Below are positions 55,041-64,000 of a DNA stretch of 64,000 nucleotides, piece after piece. A program made the translations under genes and the position numbers. Position 1 is the first letter of the stretch. Each line of letters starts with the position of its first letter. The stretch is from Penicillus capitatus. Its lineage: Eukaryota; Chlorophyta. The notes under the pieces are model-generated. The model worked only from the letters and a program-made list of their open reading frames with translations, made no database searches and had not been told where the DNA came from. The stretch spans positions 1,054,001-1,118,000 of the forward strand of contig OZ287703.1 of the NCBI GenBank assembly GCA_965649825.1. The letters are read 5' to 3'.

Positions 55041-56654
55041 TTATCGATTTGCCGGTGTACGATCGTCTGAATCGTCATGACTGACAGGCTTTCGCCGAAT
55101 CGTGGTCATCTGATGCAAATGTCCTCCACCGTCCATCGGCGCAGACACCTGCTGATTCCCTTGTGCGACGGCAATGTAGGGACTGCGAACGGGATAGGGA
55201 GGGTAGCTAGGATAGGATGGGTAGGATGGATATCCAGGGTAGAGCTGAGGAGGGCGTGCGAGTGCCGGTGCAGCCGGTGAGGAGACAGCCGGAGGAAATT
55301 TCCAGATGGCAGGCAATGGTTGCGTCGTCCCTGGTGACGGCTCCATTCGATAGGGCGCCGCCGTTCGTGCCTGAGGCGGGTAGGCGTAGGGCGGCGGATA
55401 AGGCATCGCCGGACGTTGCATCGCATTTCCCATCGGATAGTTCATTCCCACCGGCGGCTGAAATTGCTGGGCGGCGGCGGCGGCGGCTCTTTCGCCCATC
55501 GACACATTGGGAAGGTAAGGATGATGTGGGTAGGGCTGAGGCGGAGGGGCAGTGGCTCCAGGGAGGGCAGGAAATTCAGAATGGTATGTCGGGGCATTGT
55601 ACACGCCACCCGTTCCCACACGTTTCGTCTCCGGTCCATAATTGCTCCTGTCATCGTACAGCGCTTTCTGATAGGTCTTGGCAGCACCTCTTCGATAATC
55701 TGGATCCTGCAATTCTTTGGCCCGATCTCGAAACACAGCTTTGGTATTCTTTCCGTCCTCTTCTGTCTCGTCGGCAGACGGACGTTCTTCGCTTTCGGCG
55801 TGATGCGTCTCTCCCAGAATACGATCGCGAGCTGCTTTGTATTCTTCTTCCCTCTGTTTGACGCTCAGGCTCTGTCCACTGCTCGCGGAATGCAAAGCGC
55901 CGCCTATATGATTCTCGCTTGGGCCGCCGCCACCGGCCGCCATTCCTTCCCTTCTCTTGATCGTGACTTCAGGCGGGGCTGCTTTCTTAGCAGACTCTGG
56001 AGGACAATAGATATTCATGACCTCCACAACTCGGACCTGCACATCCATACCCATCCCATACAGCATCCCGCAACTGCTGCTGTGCGTCCTACTGGAGGCG
56101 GTTTTGTTTCTTGTGTCTTATGGGCAATCACTCGTGAGAGACCGTTGCCCAACGGGACAGATGAAGTTTGCAGCCCATACATCTGCGAAACACGATGGGC
56201 TAATAGCCGCTACAGACGTCACATCATCAAAAGAGTGAGAAGGATGAGAGGCGCGTGTACTTGATAGCTTGTCAAATCATAAGAGAACTCGATGGTGCAC
56301 CGTGTTTTATCGGAGATAAACTTGAAGACATCGGCATCAATTCTGAGTACTGTAGGAAAGTGTGACGTCGGCAGCTAACCAGAAGGTGTACCGTTAGCAC
56401 GTTCGCGCGGGTTTTTCAGAGCTTCCTTCAACGCTTGGTCGATGGTATCGCCTTTTTGAGGGGACAGTTCTGTTGACGTCGTTTCTTTGGTCGTCGTCGC
56501 TGTCGCGTCGTCTTCGTCGCACCTGTTCCGCAAGAACGCCGTTGCGTCGACGCCCGTTTTGCGATTCGCACTTTCGTGGCGCTGCAACTGGCATAGGGTT
56601 AAGCGTCAACTGCTCCACATCTTCCCAGCACTCTGGTTCATTGGATTCCGTCAT
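55041..56654 (-). CDS. R3H-SUZ domain RNA-binding protein
   Basis: ATG at 56654 (MTESNEPECWEDVEQLTLNP). After at least one N-terminal intron the R3H region reads DTIDQALKEALKNPRERANG, continues over intron 56350-56391 (VFKFISDKTRCTIEFSYDLT), and over intron 56210-56260 gives the R3H core RLLAHRVSQMYGLQTS. A SUZ-like motif follows (REEEYKAARDRILGE), then a long Pro/Tyr/Ala-rich low-complexity tail ending at 55041. The order R3H-SUZ-disordered tail matches the R3HDM/Encore family, single-stranded nucleic-acid binders thought to act in cytoplasmic mRNA control. The exact first splice junction is not resolved. Confidence 0.8.
56210..56260 (-). repeat. Candidate introner intron (R3H gene)
   Basis: 51 nt; in sense CTTCTCACTCTTTTGATGATGTGAC, that is inverted M2 followed directly by sense M1. 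Confidence 0.78.
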
Positions 56655-57005
56655 TGGGCTGTGCGTCGCCTCAACGTCTGACGTCTTTTGGCGCGAGAAA
56701 CGACGAGATGTAAGAAGGATGAAACAAATGAGCCAACAACGGACCGACAGAACGCAGCCGTCACATCACCCATTATGACAGTCCACGCACGACGCGCAGG
56801 GCTTGGTGCTCGACGCACGAACGAACGCACGAACGCACGCACGCACGCTCAGGTCGCGCAACGGTCATTCGTTCACATCTGCATCACCCGATAGGCGTCC
56901 CTCATCGTCATCGTCGCCTTTCCGTTGCCGAAGCATTTCTCTCGACTCGGTCAGGACGTGAACGTCACGTCAATTTGCCACAGGAGCTGAGAAGTGGAGA
57001 GTGCG

Positions 57006-58068
57006 ATGGAAAAGGCACTGGCCAAAGTCGAGAGCACCATGCAAGCGTTGGCGACGGACATGGACGAACTCCGTCTGGCCATGCAAGAGGAAAAGGAGGC
57101 GATTCGCAAAGAACGTGTATCCCTGCAGCAAGAGATCGTTCGTTTTCAAAAAGAGCGTCAGCGCATTAGTCAAGTCATTAACGAATCCGAACCGGCATTT
57201 CTCACTCTTTTCTCACACATTTCATCATCGCATGGCATCTAGGTGCGGTTAAGTGTCGGAGGATACGAATTTACGACGACGGTCACCACACTCCGGAACG
57301 AACCGGACCCTTCGCTCTTCAACGCCATGTTCAGTGGCAGACATGACCTGAAACCGGACAAAGATGGACGTTACTTTATTGATCGCGATGGGCGTCATTT
57401 TCACGACATTCTCAACTACTTGAGAGATCGAACCTTCAACTATCATGCCGAGAATCCAGACTATCAGTACCTCATTGAACTCAGAGCCGAGGCAGAATAC
57501 TATGGGCTCGTGGGGCTGATCGAACAGATCGAAAGGTCAGCAGACATGACGTGTGTCGATCGACACGTGTGACCTGCCTGCCTGCCTGTGTAGATTTCCT
57601 TATAATGTGACGCGAGTGGTTCGGGCGTCAGACGTCGATCCGGAGGACAGTTGGATCTACGAGGACGGTCATGATGAGATCGTGTTTTCGGTCGACAAAG
57701 AATGTCAGCTTTTGGGCACAGGACTTTGCGGAACAGATGGCGGCTTGACTGTCGAATTGGAGGTGTTCGAAGTGTCTGAAGAAGATTTTAGCGTTCCTCT
57801 GAATACGTTAGCGAGTCATGCCAAGTCCTTTACGAAACAAGATGGTCAGCGGCTGGAGCTCATGTTAAACAGGCCCGTACCACTGGTTCCCGGAAAATAC
57901 TACATGCTCAGTGCACTGATCAAAGGAACGGAATCGCATTGCTGTGAGGACTGTATGGATGTTGTCATTGCTGGAGGTGTGAAATTTACATTTCACATCT
58001 GGGAATCACCAAATGGCACAAACGAACAGCGCGGACAGTTTCCAGAACTGTACATCCGTGTGAAGTGA
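57006..58068 (+). CDS. Coiled coil - BTB(T1) - PHR domain protein
   Basis: ATG at 57006. An N-terminal coiled coil (MEKALAKVESTMQALATDMD, QQEIVRFQKERQRIS) leads over intron 57174-57242 into a potassium-channel-tetramerisation-type BTB: VRLSVGGYEFTTTVTTLRNE, then DGRYFIDRDGRHFHDILNYL and AEAEYYGLVGLIEQIER. Intron 57536-57593 precedes a PHR beta-sandwich (WIYEDGHDEIVFSVDKECQL, GLCGTDGGLTVELEVFEVSE, GKYYMLSALIKG). Stop at 58068. KCTD-type BTBs act as CUL3 adaptors, and PHR domains occur in MYCBP2/BTBD-type ubiquitin-ligase proteins, so a substrate-adaptor role is likely. It is a different BTB class from the cluster at 18-37 kb. Confidence 0.83.
57174..57242 (+). repeat. Candidate introner intron (BTB-PHR gene)
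   Basis: 69 nt; contains TTCTCACTCTTTTCTCACAC (inverted M2 plus the TCACAC tail). Confidence 0.72.
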
Positions 58069-58356
58069 CGGACACATATCATACGATGGTTCCGGCACCG
58101 TCGTGCTGCTCGGTCGGCCGGAAGAGAGGGCGATGGCCGCAATAATAAACATTTGATTGTGTGACCTGCACATCGTCTCCTCTTGTCACAGAAAGTGTGA
58201 CGGACTCGTCGTGGTATACATGTGTTCGTACGTCTGAGAGAGTGAGCATGTGTGTGTGAACCATCCAAGAAAAACATGTTGAGCAGTCTTGATTCTTTTG
58301 ATCTGCTGTCCGCTGCTTCTCTTTCAACGACAACTGGATTGAACGAACAAACAAAC

Positions 58357-58681
58357 ATGTCTGATGAGAAATCCGAGACAGCACAGCTCATGGCAGCTGT
58401 CGGTCACACAAAAGAAGGATAGTCCTAACGCATCTCATGGGAATGTCTAGAAACGTGTGAAGCTTCATCGGAAAAAGGCCAAGCAGAGCACGACGCCTAA
58501 GAACGGCTCGAGGAATACAAAACGTGATGCCGACCGCAAAGAGAGAGCACGAAAGCGCCGTGAGATATATGCACAGAACACAATTGCTTATATGTTTGCA
58601 GTGTCTCACTCTTTTGGAGAAAGTGTGATGTCTGCGGTTAGGTCTTTTCTCAAGGCACAACATCCATCTGACACCGTCTAG
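58357..58681 (+). CDS. Small basic protein, unknown
   Basis: ATG at 58357 (MSDEKSETAQLMAA). A GT-AG intron (about 58399-58451) leads to KRVKLHRKKAKQSTTPKNGS and a lysine/arginine-rich helix (DRKERARKRREIYAQ). Intron 58601-58641 contains TCTCACTCTTTT. It ends VRSFLKAQHPSDTV at 58681. About 80 residues, strongly basic, possibly nucleolar or nucleic-acid-binding. I do not recognise a family. Convergent with the neuferricin-like gene: the two stops are 1 bp apart. Confidence 0.55.
58601..58641 (+). repeat. Candidate introner intron (small basic protein gene)
   Basis: 41 nt; begins GTGTCTCACTCTTTT and later has AAGTGTGATG. Confidence 0.72.
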
Positions 58682-58682
58682 A

Positions 58683-59672
58683 TCACTTGTCTTTGGGTGG
58701 TATGCTGCAATGCGTGGCATCTGGGGCACAGTTCTCATATAACTGTCGCTGCTTTGAATGACTTGTCTCTTCAAAACAAGCGCAACGTTTCTTCTCGTCT
58801 GCTCCAGGGAAGTACTCAACCACCAGGCGTGGATATCCCACCTTGCACCATACTTCACCACCTGCCTCCATTCCTGCATCACGGATATGAAGCCTTGCTG
58901 TATGCGCATACCTTTGCCCTGCGCCCATCGCGAGTTGCAGGTGGGATTTAGCTTCTTAGCAGCTTCTCTTTGGGCCTTGATCTCCTCGGCTTGACGTGCA
59001 CCTTCCTCCACGGCCTTCAGTGCATCGGTCGGTCGTCCCTGGTCATCGTAGAAGGGGCCAATGACGTAACCTTTCAAACCATACTCCTACACCAGTCCCA
59101 TCATTCAGCAGAGAAAGAGCGCGATCGTGCCGTGTGATCTCGAAAGAACTGCCTCCATTCGACCAGTCCTCCCTGCTTCTCCGCATTGAAATCTGTCACA
59201 TCATCTGTCACGTCTTTGACGAATTCACCCGTAATGTATGCTCGGGAGCCATCTTTTCCGACAAAGCAATAATACCCCTTGTCCATTCCTAAAGATCTCA
59301 CTCTTTTTCTGTGTGCATGCATCCCACAATACATACCGTAGTACTGTTCGCCCTTAGACACATCGTACACTTCACCCAGGATGCCGATGTACAACGGAGC
59401 TCCTTCCACTCCATTGAACTCCGCCAATTCCTCTTTGGTAAAAAGCTTCTGCACAAAGCATGCATATCTCAGGGACAAGACAGACGTGTGAGAGAAGAGA
59501 CAGGTCGAGCAGGATCAAGGTGATCCAGATTGTTCACGACGAAGAGAATGATGACGGTCGCAATCAAGAGAAACACAAAGTCAAAAGAAAACAACCCCGG
59601 CGGTTGTCTTTTCTCCTCGGCCCCTCCTATCCAGCGCACTCCACCATCTCCAGCAGCAGAACGATGCCAAGC
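58683..59672 (-). CDS. Neuferricin-like membrane-associated progesterone receptor (cytochrome b5-like) protein
   Basis: An exon at about 59672-59545 encodes an N-terminal TM anchor (FDFVFLLIATVIILFVVNNL). The cytochrome b5-like fold follows: KLFTKEELAEFNGVEGAPLY and IGILGEVYDVSKGEQYYG, then over intron 59289-59336 MDKGYYCFVGKDGSRAYITG. A GC-donor intron (59087-59130) is needed to reach YGLKGYVIGPFYDDQGRPT. The conserved tail is CNSRWAQGKG, EVWCKVGYPR and KRCACFEE, stop at 58683. This Cys-rich tail is diagnostic of neuferricin/CYB5D2 rather than plain cytochrome b5. These proteins bind haem without the usual His pair and sit in the endomembrane system. The initiating exon upstream of 59672 is not resolved. 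Confidence 0.8.
59087..59130 (-). other. GC-donor intron (neuferricin-like gene)
   Basis: 44 nt; in sense ACG|GCACGATCG...GTGTAG. No GT donor near the homology-defined boundary keeps the frame. Confidence 0.55.
59289..59336 (-). repeat. Candidate introner intron (neuferricin-like gene)
   Basis: 48 nt; in sense ends with GAAAAAGAGTGAGATCTTTAG, a sense M2 just before the acceptor. Confidence 0.75.
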
Positions 59673-59909
59673 CTACGGAGATGCGACGGCGAAGTTTCGG
59701 TGTTGGATCCATCCTTCGCCTCGGGCGCATGGACGTTGCGTTGACGCATGTCACCACTGTCGCTGCCACGCATTATCGACACGATCGATTCATTACGTAT
59801 CGATCGATCGATCGATCGCTCGATACGGTCGATCTACGATTGTTCATCATCGGTTGTTCGACTACCGTGTCATTTAGATCGTGTGGAGCGTATTACGTCG
59901 CGTTGTGGC

Positions 59910-61567
59910 ATGAAGAAAATGCGACGCTGCGTTCTCCTTGCGTGCATCGTCCTTGCTGCGTTCCTCGTCACAGCCAACGAGGCCGCCGAGACTGGCACGC
60001 ACAAGCCTTACTCCTACGAAAAGGATGAACGGTGAGCGCCTCGCCTCCGTCGCGTCTGTCGATCTTATGCCGCCAACGTTTGCGTAGTCCAGTGCTGATT
60101 CCAGGCCAAGCATGGCGTCATAACTGCGACCGTCGTCCTTACATAGCGTTCTTGACCTTGGACGGTGGCGGTCTGCGTGGAATTATCTCGTCGACGGTGT
60201 TGGTGGAAGTGGAGAAACAGATCAAGCAATACGTCTTGACAAATCTTGAAGATTTCGATTTGGCGAACCCTCCACCGGGACGCGAGAAAGAATCCTACAA
60301 CTACAACACGATCAACGACTTCTTCATCTACATCGCAGATTTTTTCCACGGAATCGCTGGCATCTCTGCCGGATCGTGGATTTCGGCTTACCTGGTGACG
60401 AAGGGCGGCAACGGCCGGGCAGAAAAAATCCTCCGACATCCATCGATCGTTGAAAAGTACGGCAGCATTCGTGCCGGCGCTGCAGAAGGACTGCGCGTTT
60501 TTTTCTTGGAGTACGGTACGCGTGTCTATCCTCCGGCGTTGTCGCCCATCTCACTAGAGCCACGAGCCTTCGCCGTGCCCCAACCCAAAGTCAAAGGAAT
60601 CACCAAACCCTTCTTCAATCCTAAAGGCCTCGAATGGGTCCTCAAAGAGTTCAACGGCGATGTCAAGCTGAGCGAAGTGCATACCTCGCTTCTCGTGGTG
60701 ACCTTCGATCTCTCTCGCATGTCTGCCGTCGAGTTCATTGCGGACTACCTGGATGCAAGAATGAACGCGACAGATGATATATATATCAAGCCTGAGATCT
60801 ACACAGGTGTCTGCATCAGCCGAAGCGACATAGCTGAAGACCAACGAAAGGCAGTCGAATCGGCCAAGCAGGCCTCAGGATCGGACTCTGTTGAAGAGTG
60901 TGGGATACAAGTGGGTTACTCTGCCATGGAGAAGCTGTGTGGGTTGGATTACTATGTGCGGGATATCGTCCGTGCCAGTTCCGCATTTCCGATGGTCAAT
61001 CCGTCGAAACTGGTGAAACCGTTAAACGACGTCACTAACTACTTTGACATGATTGACGGTGCCATGGTGGGCAACAACCCCACGATGCCGGCCATTGCCT
61101 GGGCCTTGTCACACAAGTCCATCTCATCCTTCACCAAGACCGCCTTCCTCTCGCTGGGAACAGGCTTTGCAGAAGGATCCAGCGAAGAACTGGCAGACGG
61201 CGGCGTCGTTCAATGGGCCGTTCCTTTCATCGGGCTCATCACGGGATCGACGCCAGAGTTTATGCAAGCGCTGATGGACTATGCCTTCTATGTGCAGCGA
61301 CAGAACAAGGAAGACATCAAGCCAAACCAACTGCTTCGTATTCAGTTAATAAGAGATGCCTCGACACCCGAAGGCGCTATGTTGCTGAGTATTACCCCTA
61401 ACCGTCAACAGGCTCTCAAGATGGAAGAGATGGCTGAACAACTCGGTGCGCAGTACCGAGAGAATATCTACCAGTTCGTCGAGACCTTCCTCTGCAAGAA
61501 GACCGATGCCATATCGAAGGAAGACAAAAAAGAAGGCGAGAAAGAAGGCGAGAAAGAGGTGGAATGA
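59910..61567 (+). CDS. Secreted patatin-like phospholipase, second copy
   Basis: ATG at 59910 with a signal peptide (MKKMRRCVLLACIVLAAFLV). One GT-AG intron, 60032-60087. Patatin core: FLTLDGGGLRGI, the nucleophile in GIAGISAGSW (Gly-X-Ser-X-Gly), and the catalytic Asp in DMIDGAMVGNNPT. The same spacing and FNPKGLEWVLKEFNGDVKLS block align with the copy at 21855-23312, so the two are paralogues that differ strongly in sequence. The Lys/Glu-rich end (KEGEKEGEKEVE) contains a short tandem repeat. The short intron lacks the M1/M2 words. Likely an extracellular or lumenal lipid acyl hydrolase. Confidence 0.88.
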
Positions 61568-61641
61568 AACACGTCGGTGTGAAAAGGACCGGATGACTCG
61601 GCAGGCATAAGGTCACACATGTTTACTCTTTTGTCCATACC

Positions 61642-63627
61642 ATGTTATCAAATGTTACCAAATTGCAACGCGACGGGTGTTTATGTGAGCCGCTATTGTA
61701 CGACAACGCAGCGTTGATCTCCGGCGTCGTCATGCATCCGGTTCGCCTGACTTTTCGCGAAGTGTGTGTGTCTGGTGGCGACTCGGAAGAATCGCGCAGT
61801 TTGAACGATCTCTCTGACGACCTGCTCGCGCGCATCTTCGCTTTCGTCGTGGGTCCACTCAAGCGACAGGAGCATTACATTAACAATGGTATCCTGCTTC
61901 GGCACGAACACATGCAGCCCACAATGGTGTCCAATTTCGATGACTTGGTCGTTCTCAACCTCGTCTGCAAAAGATGGCACGGTATCGTACAGCAGAGGTG
62001 CGTGTGAGGCAAAAGAGTGATCAGGCATGACTCTTGATAGCGACATAGTCAGGAGCTCTGGAAGAACATACATCTCTCGGCTGTTCTCCTGAGGATTCCT
62101 CGCAAGAAGAGCTCCTGGATGAAAGTCTTCTACTGGATTTCGCGTCATGTGTGGAAGATTGAGTGTCTCCATCTGACGGACGAATCGGCCGTGCGTGACA
62201 ATACATTGGACGACGTCAAGATGGGTGCCCTTTCACTCCTGGGTGTCCATCTCAAGGTCCTGCACTTGGATAACTGCTTTCATCGAGGTTGTGTGGTGAT
62301 GTGACGGCGGATGGGGTGAGTGGGGCGTGTTTAGGTGCCAATGCAGATATCTTGGGTATCCTACAGCTGATGCAGAAATTGGAGCAGCTGCAGATTTCGT
62401 GCGTCAATCACGATTTTATATCGAATGTTCCGGCCCTGTCCCATCTCCGCCGCCTCAAACGTCTTCAGATACAGGTTTTGATGATCGATGGCGTCTGGCG
62501 GCCGCCGCCAAAATACATGTACGTATAGGGAAACGGAGATTACTGGGATGGCCATTGTCCGGTACTGGCTCTAAAGAGCACAAGCCTGCCGACACAACTC
62601 GAAGTCATTTCACTCGCCAATGTCCGCGTTCGTGGATTTCATGAAATCATCGATCGTAATGCCACGCCGCTTCTCAAGTCATTCCCTCTCACTCTTCTCA
62701 CTCTTTGATATCTCCTTCCGCAGTCTTAAGATCCTCGAACTGGTGTATGTTGAATGGGTCGGGCCATTTGTCACGACGATCGCTCGTCTAGAGGCCCTCC
62801 GCAAACTCTACGTCCTCGAATGCGACAAGGTGCCGCCCAATCCATCGATCTCTCCCTCTATCGATGCCGTCTTCTAGATTGTGATTGAAGGTATTCCTCC
62901 GCAACAGGAGTCCAGTTGGGCACATCTCTCCTCGTGCCACCATCTCGAGACCTTTGTCCTGCGCAACGGCCGTTACGGAGATTTCTGTGAGCACATGAGT
63001 CATGACTTCTCTGGATTTGCAGCACTCAGCCATTTGAAAGAACTTGAACTCTGTCCCGAATCGAACGCCCTCGAAGCCTGTCCCTACGTATTTGATGATC
63101 ACATTGCTGAACTGACCAAACTCACGACACTCAAACTGACGAACATTGGCCTCCATGAAGTGCCATTTGCCATAACAGGTCTATACAAGACCACCTCTCC
63201 ATCTCCTCACCCTTTGTCTTTGACAGGACTGTCGAAGCTAAGGGAACTGGATTTGACGGAAAACAAACTCGTCTCGCTGCCCTCTCTCAGCGTGTCTTTC
63301 GCGACATGTCTACAAAGCCTGATCTTAGACTCCAATGCGTTTGCGGAGATTCCCAATCTGATGCAGTACACGTCGTTGACGGAGTTGCACGTTTCCAACA
63401 ATCCGCTAAAGTTCTACAGAGACTGTGATTATCTGGCTTCGCTTCCCTGTCTAAGGGTATTGAGATTGGGCAATCGACGCTTGCTGGACGTGTTTCCCAT
63501 CTTGAGTGCATCTCAGGTGGACGAGATTTGCAAAGATCTGAGGCTGGAGCCCGTCGGCGGATTTCATCTGGGCAGTCTGTGCTCCAGTCTACGTCACAGC
63601 AATCCGAAATGTCGTCTGTTGATGTGA
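61642..63627 (+). CDS. F-box / leucine-rich repeat protein
   Basis: ATG at 61642. F-box near residues 55-110: LNDLSDDLLARIFAFVVGPL with VLNLVCKRWHGIV. Introns: 61998-62048, 62288-62334, about 62475-62528, 62678-62723, about 62830-62877, and possibly about 63179-63227. LRRs: LHLDNCFH, LEQLQISCVNHDFISNVPAL, LKILELVYVEWV, LTTLKLTNIGLHEVPF, LRELDLTENKLVSLPSL, LQSLILDSNAFAEIPNL, LTELHVSNNPLKF. It ends at the TGA at 63627. It should be an SCF substrate receptor. Several exons are frame-shifted relative to one another in genomic DNA, so the short introns are essential. Confidence 0.75.
61998..62048 (+). repeat. Candidate introner intron (F-box/LRR gene intron 1)
   Basis: 51 nt; GTGTGAGGCAAAAGAGTGATCA, a partial sense M2. 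Confidence 0.6.
62288..62334 (+). repeat. Candidate introner intron (F-box/LRR gene intron 2)
   Basis: 47 nt; sense GTGATGTGACGG near its 5' end. Confidence 0.65.
62678..62723 (+). repeat. Candidate introner intron (F-box/LRR gene intron 4)
   Basis: 46 nt; two overlapping inverted M2-like words, CTCTCACTCTTCTCACTCTTT. Confidence 0.72.
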
Positions 63628-64000
63628 CGTCCGCTCGCCGCTCGCCCTCATCTGTCTTTCATGTACATTCCGCAGAGCATCACCAACAGAAAGAAAACCG
63701 ACGTTCGCTCTGCAGAGCAGTGTTTTTGGAAGAAGCAAGTCATTAGCAAAGCATTCTATTCTATCTTTATTTTTACTTTATCGCGGGGCATTCAGGAAAG
63801 AATAAACCTTTCTAGAGGTTGGAACTGCCATTTCGGGTCACTTTGGGAAAATCTGTAGACTGTATCCGTGACTGGAGCGCGAAAACCGTTGGCAGATTGC
63901 ATGGTGTTATTGCTGTTGCCGGAGGCCTTTCCGCACAGACGTCGATCGACGGACGCGAAAAGTGTGAGAACAACATTGCACGGAGATCACACTCGTCCCC
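63628..64000. other. Intergenic, right window edge
   Basis: I see no supported gene in the last 370 bp. Confidence 0.5.

Noticed and set aside
59795-59830. ATCG-rich simple repeat near the patatin start, and ACGC repeats at 49885 and 56820
   Set aside because: Short low-complexity tracts in likely 5' or 3' untranslated DNA; not long enough to be telomeric or otherwise special.
41688-62723. M1 (TGATGTGACAG) as a plain branch-site / 3' splice consensus
   Set aside because: It fits sense copies that end introns, and TGTGAC may well serve as a branch site, but it does not explain inverted copies, copies at 5' ends, or the independent second word M2.
1-64000. CRISPR arrays, tRNA or rRNA genes, prokaryotic operons
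   Set aside because: I found no regularly spaced repeats and no tRNA-like arms or rRNA core sequences, and all genes are intron-bearing eukaryotic types.

Overview
The window is eukaryotic nuclear DNA. Genes lie on both strands and are cut by many short introns of about 37-95 nt, mostly GT-AG; the standard genetic code works, and there are no operons. The organism is a compact-genome protist, most likely an alga or a lineage descended from one. The pointers are an organellar single-stranded-DNA-binding protein with the plant-type OSB C-terminal motif (39334-40497) and an HNH protein of the type shared by cyanobacteria and plants (49275-49874). I cannot name the species.

The left part (1-39 kb) is gene-poor and full of duplications. 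It holds a very large secreted beta-helix/multi-TM protein (1-6203, minus) and a WD40-plus-TRP-like ion channel fusion (10386-16122, plus). It also holds an expanding cluster of BTB/POZ genes (18.2, 23.9, 26.9, 33.0, 34.4 and 35.7 kb) intermixed with a secreted patatin-like phospholipase (21.8 kb), a chimeric BTB/patatin pseudogene (31.6-32.8 kb) and decayed copies of flanking DNA. One BTB gene is split by a 1.63-kb retroelement fragment that carries a LINE-type ORF1 and is bordered by a perfect 15-bp target-site duplication. A CBM20 starch-binding-domain membrane protein (37.4-39 kb, minus) closes this part.

The right part (39-64 kb) is dense, with genes a few tens to a few hundred bases apart. 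In order: OSB-like protein, unknown coiled-coil protein, DEP-TM-DUF1769-like protein, LRR protein, F-box/AMN1-like LRR protein, GPI8, OTU1/YOD1 deubiquitinase, HNH protein, START-like cyclase-family protein, SAP-repeat acidic protein, R3H-SUZ RNA-binding protein, BTB(T1)-PHR protein, a small basic protein, neuferricin-like MAPR protein, a second secreted patatin and an F-box/LRR protein.

The main discovery candidate is in the introns of the right part. About two dozen short introns share two sequence words, TGATGTGACAG (M1) and AAAAGAGTGAGA (M2). Both occur in both orientations relative to the host gene. When M1 lies in sense it often supplies the 3' splice AG (TGACAG); when inverted it can supply the 5' splice GT (GTCACATCA). 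This is what introner elements, transposon-derived introns with terminal inverted repeats, would look like. I see the words in almost none of the introns of the left part. Several introns in the right part also appear to use GC donors.
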